Shown here: in pieces, positions 17,253 to 25,932 of the stretch | Position numbering within the stretch: the stretch's first letter is position 1 | Layout of the letters: each line of letters starts with the position of its first letter | Assembly (NCBI GenBank): GCA_049324435.1 | Contig: JBMOOQ010000024.1 | Location: 124,001 to 188,000 of the forward strand | DNA from: Pseudorhodoplanes sp049324435 | Lineage (GTDB): Bacteria > Pseudomonadota > Alphaproteobacteria > Rhizobiales > Xanthobacteraceae | Direction of reading: 5' to 3' | Length of the DNA stretch: 64,000 bases | Translations under genes and position numbers: made by a program | The notes under the pieces: model-generated | What the model was told of the DNA's origin: nothing | What the model saw: the letters and a program-made list of their open reading frames with translations, nothing else | The model's database searches: none

Positions 17253-18359
17253 CTACTCCGCTGCCAGGGCCGTGCTCCCGATTGCCGCATTCACCTTCGG
17301 CATCACCTTCTCGGCAAGCAGCTTCATTGAGCGCTTGCCGAGCGCCGGATCGGCCCAGTCCTTGCCGGCATAAAGCAGCGTGCCGAAATCGCCGACCTTG
17401 TCACGGAAGGCGAGAATCTCGTCCGCGACCTTGTCGGGCGAGCCATAGATGATGAGCTGGTCGCAGATCGAATCGAGCGTGACCTCGTCATCGGGCTGGT
17501 CGCGATGGGTCTTGAACAATTCGATGCGGCCGTTGGCCTTCAGCTTGGTGAAGAGCTGCTTGTAATAGAAGCGGTAAGGTGAGTTCGGCGCGGTCGCGTA
17601 TTCGCGTGCGGTCTTGTCGTCGTCGGCAACGAAAATGCTCTTGGCCACGCGCCAGTTGGCGGGGTCGGCCGGACGCCCGGCCCGTTCGCAGCCTTCGACA
17701 TATTTCGGCCAGTGGCTCTTGACCCATTGCGGCATCAGGAAGTTCGCCGAGATCGGCTCCCAGCCGCGCGCGGCCGCTTCGGTGACGCCTTTCGAGAACG
17801 GCGCTACGGCGGTCACGACGATCGGCGGATGCGGACGTTGCAGCGGCTTCGGCAAAAAGCCCTGACCGATGTCAGGCATGAACTGCCTTTCACAGACCAC
17901 CGTCCAGTATTTGCCGCGCAGATTGTACGGCGGCTCCCCTTGCCAGATCGCCAGCACCTGATTGATGCATTCGAGAAACATCTCGTTGCGGTTGGCGTCT
18001 AGATTGCCGAACACCTCGGCATCGGACAAAAGCCCGCCCGGCGAAATGCCGAAGATGAAGCGGCCGTCCAGCATGTGATCGAGCATCGCGATCTCTGCCG
18101 CGACCCGCGCCGGATGGTTGTTCGGCATGTTGACGGTGCCGGTGCCGAGCTTCATCTGCTTCGTCGCGTTGATCAGCGAGGCAACGAAGATCGTGCAGGA
18201 GGTGATGTTCTCGGCCTGGTCGGTTGCATGTTCGCCGACATAGCCTTCTGAGAAGCCCAGTTCGTCGGCCAGAATGAAGGCCTCGCGGTCCTCCCGCAGC
18301 GACGTTCGCCAGTCCTTGCCGAGCGGGTGGATCGGCATTGTGAAAAAGCCGAGTTTCAT
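17253..18359 (-). CDS. Luciferase-like (LLM) flavin-dependent oxidoreductase
   Basis: Bacterial-luciferase-fold protein of 368 residues. It begins MKLGFFTMPIHPLGKDW, carries EHATDQAE and LGTGTVNMPNNHPARVAAE, the typical family blocks, and DGRFIFGISPGG. Members are the oxygenase halves of two-component monooxygenases using FMNH2 from a separate reductase. A candidate flavin reductase is at 29521-30081. The gene is divergent from a LysR regulator, with an AT-rich intergenic region holding an 11-base direct repeat, so it is probably that regulator's target. Substrate unknown. Confidence 0.87.
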   Translation of the reverse strand: MKLGFFTMPIHPLGKDWRTSLREDREAFILADELGFSEGYVGEHATDQAENITSCTIFVASLINATKQMKLGTGTVNMPNNHPARVAAEIAMLDHMLDGRFIFGISPGGLLSDAEVFGNLDANRNEMFLECINQVLAIWQGEPPYNLRGKYWTVVCERQFMPDIGQGFLPKPLQRPHPPIVVTAVAPFSKGVTEAAARGWEPISANFLMPQWVKSHWPKYVEGCERAGRPADPANWRVAKSIFVADDDKTAREYATAPNSPYRFYYKQLFTKLKANGRIELFKTHRDQPDDEVTLDSICDQLIIYGSPDKVADEILAFRDKVGDFGTLLYAGKDWADPALGKRSMKLLAEKVMPKVNAAIGSTALAAE

Positions 18360-18413
18360 TCGTCATGTCCTCCGGAAGGCCCAAAATGTAGCTGCATCAG
18401 GCCTCCAAATGAA

Positions 18414-18456
18414 ATAATATCAATTGAGCCATTGCATTATCTTTTATAATATCAAT
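18414..18456. promoter_or_regulatory. Direct repeat in the LysR/LLM divergent promoter region
   Basis: The 11-mer ATAATATCAAT occurs at 18414-18424 and again at 18446-18456, 32 bases apart, i.e. about three helical turns on the same DNA face. The region is much more AT-rich than its surroundings and lies between the divergent starts at 18359 and 18473. The spacing fits a site bound by a LysR tetramer. Confidence 0.45.
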
Positions 18457-18472
18457 CCGTGGAGCCCGATCC

Positions 18473-19489
18473 GTGCCGAGCCCGGCGAGCCTGCGTCAGA
18501 TCCAGGCCATCATCGCGGTTTGCGAGGAAGGTTCGTTCACACGCGCAGCCGAGCGCGAGCACGCAACGCAATCCGGCATTTCGCAGCATGTCGCGGCGGC
18601 CGAGAAGGCGCTCGGGGTACGGCTTTTCGACCGCACCGCAACAGGTGTGACGCCGACCGCAGCGGGACTGCGCTATTACCGGCGCTGCGTCGAGGCCATC
18701 GGGCTGCTGGAACAGGCCGGCGAAGACGTGCGCTCGCTCTCCGGCCAGATTTCCGGACGCCTGAGGATCGGGCTGATGCCGACCTTCACGCGCACAGCGC
18801 TCGCGCCGACGCTGCAGCATTTCGTGGCGGCCCATCCCGACGTGCAGCTGCATATTGTCGAGGCCTATAGCGGCAATCTCACCGACCAGGTGCTGGCCGG
18901 CCAGCTCGATTTTGCGATCGTGCCGGCCTTCGAGGGCCGGGTCGGGCTGAAGTCGCGGCTGATTCTGCGGGACCGGGAGGTGCTGATCTCAAGCTGCGCC
19001 AGTCCGTTCGAGCCGATATTGCCGGTGCGGCTGGCCGATTGCGCACCCCTCAAGATCGTGGTGCCGGGGCCGGACAATGTACGGCGCCGCAATCTCGAAA
19101 TCTATTTCCAGAGCCACGGTATCGCGATCGAGCGCATGATCGAGATGGATGCGATGATGGCGACCTTCGATTTCATCGCACGGACCGACTTCGTTACCGT
19201 ACTCCCCGGGCTCATCTGCATCGACGACATCGGGCGCGGCGAATTCACGATCAACCCGATCGAGCCGCCGCTCCATGCCGAGTTCGTCGTGATCACACCG
19301 GCGAGACGTACGCTCTCGACGCCGGCGCGGCTGTTCCTGGAACGGTTCGAGGCCGATCTGGCGGAGACAGGCAAGCGGCTGGCCGCGGTATTGCGGGGCG
19401 GGAAGATCAAAAAACGGGGCGCTCCGCTCGCCCCTGCGAAGGCGGGGCCCCAGCGCAACGACTCTGGATTTCTGCTTTCGCGGAAATGA
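18473..19489 (+). CDS. LysR-family transcriptional regulator
   Basis: DNA-binding regulator of 338 residues. The N-terminal winged helix-turn-helix reads SFTRAAEREHATQSGISQHV, followed by the linker helix. The C-terminal effector domain (about 90-300) begins SGRLRIGLMPTFTRTALAP. The start is GTG at 18473 with GGAG about 9 bases upstream. The protein is longer than usual because the last roughly 21 residues, in the APAKAGPQRN region, are encoded by a palindromic repeat (19426-19491) that also supplies the stop codon. It probably controls the divergent flavin oxidoreductase; a CbbR- or NAC-like identity cannot be assigned. Confidence 0.9.
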   Translation: MPSPASLRQIQAIIAVCEEGSFTRAAEREHATQSGISQHVAAAEKALGVRLFDRTATGVTPTAAGLRYYRRCVEAIGLLEQAGEDVRSLSGQISGRLRIGLMPTFTRTALAPTLQHFVAAHPDVQLHIVEAYSGNLTDQVLAGQLDFAIVPAFEGRVGLKSRLILRDREVLISSCASPFEPILPVRLADCAPLKIVVPGPDNVRRRNLEIYFQSHGIAIERMIEMDAMMATFDFIARTDFVTVLPGLICIDDIGRGEFTINPIEPPLHAEFVVITPARRTLSTPARLFLERFEADLAETGKRLAAVLRGGKIKKRGAPLAPAKAGPQRNDSGFLLSRK

Positions 19490-19491
19490 GC
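19426..19491. repeat. Palindromic element overlapping the LysR 3' end
   Basis: Degenerate arms GCTCGCCCCTGCGAAGGC (19426-19443) and TGCTTTCGCGGAAATGAGC (19473-19491) match each other at about 12 of 18 positions after inversion. It belongs with the elements at 11931-12050 and 21636-21695. It lies inside the reading frame and contains the LysR stop. Confidence 0.5.
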
Positions 19492-19509
19492 AGGGCAAAG
19501 ATTTTCGCG

Positions 19510-20160
19510 CTACACTTGTTCAGGTGCGCCGGGCTGCTTCAGCGGATGCGCTTTCGCAAACGCCTCTTCCTTCATGCAGGTCTCGACGATCCGCCGCACC
19601 GTAGGAAATGGCGCAAGATCGTACTTGAAAAAGTTGCAGCCGACTGCGTGACTGACGAGGCAGATGTCTGCCATCGTCACGCTGTCGCCCTGACAATAAA
19701 CACCTGTCTCCTTGCTGCTTGCGAGATTGGTCTCCAGCGCCGTCATGCCGGCGCCGAGCCAATGATGAATCCATTTCATCCGCGCCGGCTCGTCGAGCTT
19801 CAGGTCGTGTTCGAGATAGTCGCGCACACGTGGCACGACCAGGGGATGCGCATCGGAGGCGACGATCCCGGACAGCGCACGCACGCGCGCGCGCGCCAGC
19901 GGCTCCGACGGAATCAGGTTCGGATGCGGATGCACATCGTCGAGATATTCCATGATCGCCATCGACTGGAGCAGCACCGCACCCTCGTCCGTCACGAGTG
20001 CGGGCAACAGCATCTGCGGATTGACCTTGCGGTAGGCCGCGTTGCGCTGCTCGCCCTTCATCAGGTCCACATTGATGACCTCGGGCGTGAGCCCCTTGAT
20101 GTTCAGCGCGATGCGGACGCGAAACGATGCCAGCGAACGCCAGAAGGAAAAGAATTGCAT
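19510..20160 (-). CDS. Glutathione S-transferase, maleylacetoacetate isomerase-like
   Basis: Cytosolic protein of 216 residues with an N-terminal thioredoxin-like domain (FFSFWRSLASFRVRIALNIKG, the serine-rich active-site start of Zeta-class enzymes), the glutathione-contact block ALVTDEGAVLLQSMAIMEYL, and an all-helical C-terminal half with GDSVTMADICLVSHAV. Zeta-class enzymes isomerise maleylacetoacetate or maleylpyruvate in aromatic degradation, which fits this catabolic region, but the canonical SSCSWRVR motif is changed to SLASFRVR. It is the last gene of a minus-strand run with the two genes upstream. Confidence 0.8.
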   Translation of the reverse strand: MQFFSFWRSLASFRVRIALNIKGLTPEVINVDLMKGEQRNAAYRKVNPQMLLPALVTDEGAVLLQSMAIMEYLDDVHPHPNLIPSEPLARARVRALSGIVASDAHPLVVPRVRDYLEHDLKLDEPARMKWIHHWLGAGMTALETNLASSKETGVYCQGDSVTMADICLVSHAVGCNFFKYDLAPFPTVRRIVETCMKEEAFAKAHPLKQPGAPEQV

Positions 20161-20211
20161 TCAGCCGCTCCGGTTTCGTCGCGCTCTTGAAAGAATGAGG
20201 TGAAGGAAAGA

Positions 20212-20655
20212 TCAGGTCTTGCTGCCGCCCGGATCGGGCTTGAGGCCGGCCGCCTCAATCCCGGCAATGGCGCAGATTTCGTCGTTATCCGAGGTATCGC
20301 CGGAAATTCCGACCGCTCCGATGATATTGCCACCGGCATCGCGGATCAGCACGCCGCCGGGATTGGTCACGACACGTCCGCCGCTCGCTGCTGCCAGCGT
20401 CGTGAAAAACATCGGCGCTTTCTCGGCGCGCTCGAACAGCGTCCGCGACCCGAAGCCCATGCCCAGCGCGCCCCAGGCTTTGCCGAACGCGATATCGAAC
20501 CGCAGAATGCCGGACTTGTCTTCGCGCTTGAAGGCGACGAGATGCCCGCCGGCGTCGAGCACGGCGACCGAAAGCGGCTGGAAGTTCTTCTCGCGCGCGG
20601 TCTTGAGCGCCGTGTCGAGGATCGTGGAGGCCTGCGCCAGTGTCAGTCCGCTCAT
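20212..20655 (-). CDS. GlcG/HbpS-family protein
   Basis: Small protein of 147 residues covering the whole GlcG/HbpS domain. Visible are LTLAQASTILDTALKTARE, SVAVLDAGGHLVAF, and the glycine-rich GGVLIRDAGGNIIGAVGISG. No signal peptide. Members bind haem or small organic ligands, and their role is often unclear; GlcG accompanies glycolate oxidase. Here the gene starts 12 bases downstream of a beta-hydroxyacid dehydrogenase, and pairing of such genes in catabolic operons is common. Enzymatic function is not established. Confidence 0.82.
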   Translation of the reverse strand: MSGLTLAQASTILDTALKTAREKNFQPLSVAVLDAGGHLVAFKREDKSGILRFDIAFGKAWGALGMGFGSRTLFERAEKAPMFFTTLAAASGGRVVTNPGGVLIRDAGGNIIGAVGISGDTSDNDEICAIAGIEAAGLKPDPGGSKT

Positions 20656-20667
20656 CTGCGCTCTCCT

Positions 20668-21555
20668 TCAAGCCTTGCCGCGGTTGGCCCAATAGACCGC
20701 AACACCCGACCCGTCCTTCTGACCGTAACCCGCCGCACTCGCCTCGTCGAAACAGGCCAGCGTCTTCTCGATCAGCGGCAGTTCGACACCAAGCGACTTG
20801 CCCTGCGCGATCATGGTGCGAATGTCTTTCCGCGCATCGTCGAGATTGAAGGTGACGGCGCCAAAGTCGCCGCCGGCAAGCCAGGCCGCGATATTCGGTC
20901 CTCTATTCTTGACCGCAGTCGAGGCGCCGGACGTATCGGCGATAATGTCCATGAGACGGACGGGATCGAGCTTGAGATGCCGGCTGATCGCGAGTGCCTC
21001 GCCCAGCGCCTGCCAGTAGATCATCAGCGGCAGGTTGATTGCGAGCTTCATGGCACTGCCTGCGCCAACATCGCCGACATGTTCGACGCGGCGGCACATC
21101 TGGTCGAGCAGGGGCTTCGCCCGCGCAACATCGGCCTCGCTGCCGCCGGCAAAGCCGAACAGCTTGCCCTGCCGCGCCGGACCGGTCGTCCCCCCGACCG
21201 GGCATTCGACAAAAGCCGCACCTTTCGCACGGACTTTCCCGGCAAGCGCGATTTCAGTTTCCGGCTGGACCGTGCTCATTTCGATGAAAAGCTTGCCCGT
21301 CACGTCGCCGGAGAGAAGACCGGACGGCCCGTGATACACCGCGTCAATAGCGGAAGCATCGGTCAGAATGGTGAGAATCGCGTCCGCCTGCGCCGCGAGA
21401 TCGGCCGGTGACGCGGCGACTTTCGCTCCTGCATCCGCGAGGGGCTTTGCCTTATCCGACGAACGGTTCCAGACGATGACGTCGTGTCCGCATTCCATCA
21501 GCCGCGCGGCAATCGCCGCACCCATCTTGCCAAGTCCGGCCACTCCGACACGCAT
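20668..21555 (-). CDS. NAD(P)-dependent beta-hydroxyacid dehydrogenase (3-hydroxyisobutyrate dehydrogenase family)
   Basis: Cytosolic dehydrogenase of 295 residues. The Rossmann motif MRVGVAGLGKMGAAIAARL is at the N-terminus, the substrate motif FVECPVGGTTGPARQGKL is near 115-132, and the catalytic lysine is in GSAMKLAINL at about 170. Family members oxidise 3-hydroxyisobutyrate, tartronate semialdehyde or similar acids. It is transcribed with the GlcG-like gene (12-base gap) and the GST. Substrate not assigned. Confidence 0.88.
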   Translation of the reverse strand: MRVGVAGLGKMGAAIAARLMECGHDVIVWNRSSDKAKPLADAGAKVAASPADLAAQADAILTILTDASAIDAVYHGPSGLLSGDVTGKLFIEMSTVQPETEIALAGKVRAKGAAFVECPVGGTTGPARQGKLFGFAGGSEADVARAKPLLDQMCRRVEHVGDVGAGSAMKLAINLPLMIYWQALGEALAISRHLKLDPVRLMDIIADTSGASTAVKNRGPNIAAWLAGGDFGAVTFNLDDARKDIRTMIAQGKSLGVELPLIEKTLACFDEASAAGYGQKDGSGVAVYWANRGKA

Positions 21556-21635
21556 GCGCTACCTCCCTGCTCCGCTCGTGGAAGCTTGCGTTCTGTTCTA
21601 ATGGCTGATGGACTTCAGTTGAAGCGGCAATCTCC

Positions 21636-21695
21636 GTTCATGGCCGCGAAAGCGGGACTTCAGAACCCTGGGGTCCCACTTTGGCGGGGGTGAAC
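21636..21695. repeat. Palindromic element in the leader of the CocE-type gene
   Basis: Arms 21636-21658 and 21673-21695 are inverted copies matching at about 18 of 23 positions, around a 14-base loop. The element ends 3 bases before the GGGAGG ribosome-binding site (21699-21704) of the gene at 21715, so folding would place a hairpin next to the initiation region. Related to elements at 11931-12050 and 19426-19491. Confidence 0.5.
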
Positions 21696-21714
21696 GGCGG
21701 GAGGATCAACACCC

Positions 21715-23484
21715 ATGTCATCTCACCAGCAGCGCAGCGAAATGCGCGACGGCATGCGCATCGATTTCGATGTGCCGATTGCGATGGATGACGGGCTGCT
21801 GTTGCGTGCGGACGTTTTTCGTCCCGTGAAAGACGGCCGCTATCCGGTTCTCCTCACCTATGGACCCTATGCAAAGGGTCTCGCGTTCCAGGACGGCTAT
21901 CCGAGCGCGTGGGAGCGCATGGTGAGCCAGCATCCGGATGTCCCGGCGGATTCGAGCAATCTCTACCAAAACTGGGAAGTGGCCGATCCGGAGAAATGGG
22001 TGCCGCACGATTATGTCTGCGTACGGGTGGACTCGCGCGGCTGCGGCTGCTCGCCGGGCTTCATCGATCATTTTTCGCCGCGTGAAACCAAGGATTTCTA
22101 CCAGTGCATTGAATGGGCCGGCATGCAGAACTGGTCGAACGGCAAGGTCGGGCTGAACGGCGTGTCCTATTACGGCATCAACCAGTGGCATGTCGCATCG
22201 CTGCAGCCGCCGCATCTCGCCGCGATGTGCATCTGGGAGGGCGCCGCCGACTGGTACCGCGACATGACCCATCACGGCGGCATTCTCAATACGTTCTGGG
22301 CCAACTGGTACGACATGCAGGTCAAGACCGTGCAGTATGGCGCGGGCGAGCGCGGGCGCCGGTCACGCGTGCATGGCGAGCTTGTTTGCGGACCGGAAAC
22401 GCTGAGCGAAGAGGAATTGCGCGCCAATCGCTGCGATTTCGGTAAAGAGATTCGCGCGCATCCGCTCGACGACGATTATCACAAGGCGCGTTCGCCGGAC
22501 TGGTCGAAGGTCACGGTGCCGTTCCTTTCCGCTGCCAATTGGGGCGGCCAGGGGCTGCATCCGCGCGGCAATTTCGAAGGATTTGTGCGCGCCGCATCGA
22601 AGCAGAAATGGCTGGAAGCGCACGGCCTCGAACACTGGACGCATTTCTACACGGACTACGGGCGCGAGTTGCAACTTCGTTTCTTCGATTATTTTCTGCA
22701 TGGCAAAAAGAACGGATGGGACAAGGCTCCGCGAGCGCTGCTGCAAGTGCGCCACATCGACCGCTTCGTCGAACGCGCCGAGAATGAATGGCCCCTCAAA
22801 CGCACACGCTGGACCAGGCTGTATCTGCAGCCGGATGGCACGCTTGCCGGCAAGGCCGCGCCGAAAGCCGGCAAGGTGATGTTCGAGGCGATGGGCGACG
22901 GCGTCACTTTCATTACGCCGCCGCTCGACCGCGAGACCGAAATCACCGGACCGGCGGCCCTGAAACTCTTCGTGTCGTCGTCCACCCGCGATGCCGACAT
23001 CTTCGCGGTCCTGCGCGTATTCTCTCCCGATCTGAAAGAGGTCGTGTTCCAGGGTGCGATCGATCCGCATACGCCGGTCGCGCAGGGCTGGCTGCGCGCA
23101 TCGCATCGCAAGCTCGACCGCAAACTCTCAAAGCCATGGCGGCCCTATCATTCACATGATGAAAAGCGGCCACTGAAGCGCGGCGAGATCGTTGAACTCG
23201 ACGTCGAAATCTGGCCGACATGCATCGTTGTGCCAAAAGGATACCGGATCGCCGTCACGATCCGCGGCAGGGACTATGAATATGGCGACGCGAGTGGCGG
23301 ACGATTGTCGAACTTCAAGAACGAACTGAAAGGTTGCGGGCCGTTTCTGCACGACGATCCGCTGGACCGGCCGCCGGAAATCTTCGCAGGTGCAACAACC
23401 TTGCACTGGTCGCGCGGACGCGCACCCTATGTTTTGCTGCCGTTGATCCCGGCGCGGTCAAAATCAAGGCAACTATCATCATAA
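21715..23484 (+). CDS. CocE/NonD-family hydrolase (X-Pro dipeptidyl-peptidase-like)
   Basis: Alpha/beta hydrolase of 589 residues. The nucleophile is Ser151 in GVSYYG. An oxyanion-type RVDSRGCGCSPG block precedes it. The histidine is probably in LEHWTHFYTDYG. The C-terminal 200 residues form the jelly-roll X-Pro DAP domain (SSSTRDADIFAVLRVFSPD and IVELDVEIWPT). No signal peptide, so cytosolic. GGGAGG lies 10 bases before the ATG. Relatives hydrolyse esters (cocaine esterase) or amides. It precedes a Liv-type importer and may act on imported ester or amide compounds. Confidence 0.88.
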   Translation: MSSHQQRSEMRDGMRIDFDVPIAMDDGLLLRADVFRPVKDGRYPVLLTYGPYAKGLAFQDGYPSAWERMVSQHPDVPADSSNLYQNWEVADPEKWVPHDYVCVRVDSRGCGCSPGFIDHFSPRETKDFYQCIEWAGMQNWSNGKVGLNGVSYYGINQWHVASLQPPHLAAMCIWEGAADWYRDMTHHGGILNTFWANWYDMQVKTVQYGAGERGRRSRVHGELVCGPETLSEEELRANRCDFGKEIRAHPLDDDYHKARSPDWSKVTVPFLSAANWGGQGLHPRGNFEGFVRAASKQKWLEAHGLEHWTHFYTDYGRELQLRFFDYFLHGKKNGWDKAPRALLQVRHIDRFVERAENEWPLKRTRWTRLYLQPDGTLAGKAAPKAGKVMFEAMGDGVTFITPPLDRETEITGPAALKLFVSSSTRDADIFAVLRVFSPDLKEVVFQGAIDPHTPVAQGWLRASHRKLDRKLSKPWRPYHSHDEKRPLKRGEIVELDVEIWPTCIVVPKGYRIAVTIRGRDYEYGDASGGRLSNFKNELKGCGPFLHDDPLDRPPEIFAGATTLHWSRGRAPYVLLPLIPARSKSRQLSS

Positions 23485-23634
23485 GAACGCTGGACGCAGA
23501 GGCACAAAGACGCGCTATAGTCATCGTGACGGCATCACCAACAAGACGCTCAAGCGTCGGCCGCTAAAGGAAACGCCAATCGAACGCATCGGCCGCAAAC
23601 ATGCGGCACATGCGCGGAAGTCAGGGAGGATTGA

Positions 23635-24882
23635 ATGAGAGTCTCTCGCCGCACTGCCATCAAAGGCGCGCTCGCCGCGGGCGTCAGCACGCAAGTCCTG
23701 AAAATTCCAGCCGCGGTCGCGCAGGCCGCGCCAATCCAGGTCGGCTTCCTGACGGTGAAAACCGGTCCGCTCGCTTCCGGCGGCATCCAGATGGAGCAGG
23801 GGCTGACGGTCTTCTTCAAGGAGCGAAACTTCAATCTCGCCGGCCGCAAGGTCGAGCTGCACACGGCAGATACCGCAGGCAACCCGGCGCAGACCCGCAC
23901 CAAAACGCAGGAGCTGGTCGAGCGCTTCAAGGTCAATTGCCTGATCGGCCCGCTCGCCGCATTCGAGGCGCTCGCGATCGACGATTATATCCGCTCGACG
24001 CAGACCCCGATCCTCACCGTCGCCGGCGCCGAAGACATGACCCAGCGCAAGGCCAATCCCTGGCTGGTGCGGCCAAGTTCGACCTCGGCGCAGCCGAGCC
24101 ACCCGGTCGGCGACTACGCGGCGAAGGAACTGAAGATCAAGCGGGTCGCTGCACTCGCCGACGACTTTGCCTTCGGCCACGAGAATGTCGGCGGCTTCCT
24201 GCGCGCTTTCGAGGATGCGGGCGGCAAGGTGGTGCAGCGGCTGTATACGCCGCTGAACGCGCCGGATTACGGCACCTATATCTCGCAACTGAAGCCCGAT
24301 CTCGATGCGGTCTATACCGGACATGCCGGATCGAACGGCTTCAAGTTCATCAAGCAGCTGCGCGAATACGGCAACAAGGCGCAGATCCTCGGCGGCTTCA
24401 CGCCGGTGGATGAATCGCTGTTGCAGCAGATGGGCGACGACGCGCTCGGCGCCATCACCGGCAACTGGTATTCGGCGCAGCTCGACAACCCGATCAACAA
24501 GCGCTTCGTCGCCGCGATCCAGAAGGACTACAAGGTCGATCCCGGCGTTTATGCAGCGGAAACCTATCTCTGCGGCGAGGTGCTGGAAGAAGCATTGAAG
24601 CAGGTGAAGGGCAATATCGAGGACAAGAACGCCTTCATGAAGGCGCTGAAGGGCGTCAACATGAAGGAATCGCTGCGCGGCCCGATGCATTTCGACGAAT
24701 ACGGCAACGTGGTCGGCAACCTCTATATCCGCAAGGTCGAACGCAAGGACGGCAAACTCGTCAATGCCGTGGTCAAGACCTATCCGAATGTCAGCCAGTT
24801 CTGGACCTACAAGCCCGAGGAGTTTCTGAAGCAGCCGGTCTATTCGCGCGACTTCCCGCCGGCGAAGAACCTGGAGAACTAG
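23635..24882 (+). CDS. Liv-type ABC transporter substrate-binding protein (system 1)
   Basis: Periplasmic binding protein of 415 residues, type 1 fold. The N-terminus MRVSRRTAIKGALAAGV carries a twin arginine, so export by the Tat pathway is likely. Mature blocks include IQVGFLTVKTGPLASGGIQM, ELHTADTAGNPAQT and VAALADDFAFGHENVGGF. GGGAGG stands 5 bases before the ATG. It leads a plus-strand operon of importer and catabolic genes up to 30081. Proteins of this branch often bind aromatic acids, amides or short-chain compounds rather than branched-chain amino acids. Confidence 0.87.
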   Translation: MRVSRRTAIKGALAAGVSTQVLKIPAAVAQAAPIQVGFLTVKTGPLASGGIQMEQGLTVFFKERNFNLAGRKVELHTADTAGNPAQTRTKTQELVERFKVNCLIGPLAAFEALAIDDYIRSTQTPILTVAGAEDMTQRKANPWLVRPSSTSAQPSHPVGDYAAKELKIKRVAALADDFAFGHENVGGFLRAFEDAGGKVVQRLYTPLNAPDYGTYISQLKPDLDAVYTGHAGSNGFKFIKQLREYGNKAQILGGFTPVDESLLQQMGDDALGAITGNWYSAQLDNPINKRFVAAIQKDYKVDPGVYAAETYLCGEVLEEALKQVKGNIEDKNAFMKALKGVNMKESLRGPMHFDEYGNVVGNLYIRKVERKDGKLVNAVVKTYPNVSQFWTYKPEEFLKQPVYSRDFPPAKNLEN

Positions 24883-24896
24883 TTCGCGCTTCCTTT

Positions 24897-25045
24897 CCCT
24901 CTCCCCCGCTTCAGCGCGGAGAGGGTGACGAGGAAAGAAGGTTCGAGCCGGGTGAGGGGCGTCTCCGAGACTTGCGTTGCGACGCTTTCCCCTCACCCGG
25001 ATCGCTGCGCGATCCGACCTCTCTCCGCAAGCGGGGAGAGGTAAG
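24897..25045. repeat. Tandem hairpin repeat between binding-protein and permease genes
   Basis: The gap contains three nested palindromes: CCCTCTCC/GGAGAGGG (24897-24925), a 12-base perfect pair CCGGGTGAGGGG/CCCCTCACCCGG (24948-24959 and 24989-25000), and GATCG/CGATC with CCTCTCTCCGC and GCGGGGAGAGG after it. This is the widespread alphaproteobacterial CTCTCCCC/GGTGAGGGG repeat class. Its place 3' of the binding-protein gene suggests differential expression of SBP and membrane genes. Confidence 0.75.
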
Positions 25046-25071
25046 GGCGGCACCGGGGGCACACTGACTTC

Positions 25072-25932
25072 ATGCAATTCTGGATCATCCAAACGCTGAA
25101 CTCGGTCGCGTTCGGCGGCCTTTTGTTCCTTCTCTCGTCGGGCTTCTCGCTGATCTTCGGGCTGATGCGCATCCCCAATCTGGCGCATGGCGCGTTCTTT
25201 ATGCTCGGCGCGTATTTCGGCTACACGCTGCTGTCGCTGAAATTCAATTTCTGGATCGCGGCAATCGGCGCGGGACTCGGCGTCGGCCTTGTCGGCATCG
25301 TTCTCGAACGCTTCATCCTGCGGCAATTGCCCGGCAATGCGCAGGGCCAGGTGCTGGTGACGCTCGGTCTGTCGTTCATCATCGCCGATCTGTGTCTCCT
25401 GATCTGGACCGGAGACCCGATGCCGCTGCCCGCGCCTGCCGAATTGCGCCCTCCTCTGCGCTACTTCGGGCTCGCTTTTCCGACCTATCGCCTCGTCGTG
25501 CTGGGGCTCGCTCTGGTTGCTGCGGTCGGACTCTATATCCTGATGGAACGAACGCGGATCGGCGCGATGATCCGCGCCGGCGTCGATGACATGGAGATGG
25601 CGCGCGGCGTCGGCATTCCGGTCGGCCGGCTGTTCACCATGGTGTTCCTGCTCGGTGCGGCGCTGGCCGGCACCGGCGGCGTACTGGGCGGACCGATCCT
25701 CAACGCCTATCCCGGCCTCGATGCCGACATGCTGCCGCTGGCGCTGATCGTCGTCATCCTTGGCGGCGCGGGCTCGCTGCTCGGCGCCTTTGTCGGCAGC
25801 TTCGTGGTCGGATTCCTCTACAACTTCGGCATCGCGCTCGTACCCGACCTCGCATACTTCGTGCTGTTCCTGCCGATGGTGCTGGTGCTCGTGTTTCTGC
25901 CGCAAGGCCTGTTCGGACGGGTGCAGCTGTGA
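25072..25932 (+). CDS. Branched-chain amino acid-type ABC permease LivH (system 1)
   Basis: Inner-membrane permease of 286 residues with about eight helices. Family blocks are GLLFLLSSGFSLIFGLMRIP, NLAHGAFFMLGAYFGY and the coupling loop MIRAGVDDMEMARGVGI. The C-terminus GLFGRVQL is typical of LivH-like proteins. No clear ribosome-binding site precedes the ATG at 25072, which comes after the hairpin repeat. Its stop overlaps the GTG start of the next permease (GTGA). Confidence 0.92.
   Translation: MQFWIIQTLNSVAFGGLLFLLSSGFSLIFGLMRIPNLAHGAFFMLGAYFGYTLLSLKFNFWIAAIGAGLGVGLVGIVLERFILRQLPGNAQGQVLVTLGLSFIIADLCLLIWTGDPMPLPAPAELRPPLRYFGLAFPTYRLVVLGLALVAAVGLYILMERTRIGAMIRAGVDDMEMARGVGIPVGRLFTMVFLLGAALAGTGGVLGGPILNAYPGLDADMLPLALIVVILGGAGSLLGAFVGSFVVGFLYNFGIALVPDLAYFVLFLPMVLVLVFLPQGLFGRVQL

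Noticed and set aside
24890..25060. CRISPR-like array
   Set aside because: The repeats are inverted hairpins of different sequence, not regularly spaced direct repeats, and no cas gene is near.
23521..25905. 794-codon open frame on the minus strand opposite the Liv system 1 genes
   Set aside because: Low-complexity composition (Arg, Glu, Gln, His), runs through an intergenic hairpin repeat and two real genes, no domain seen.
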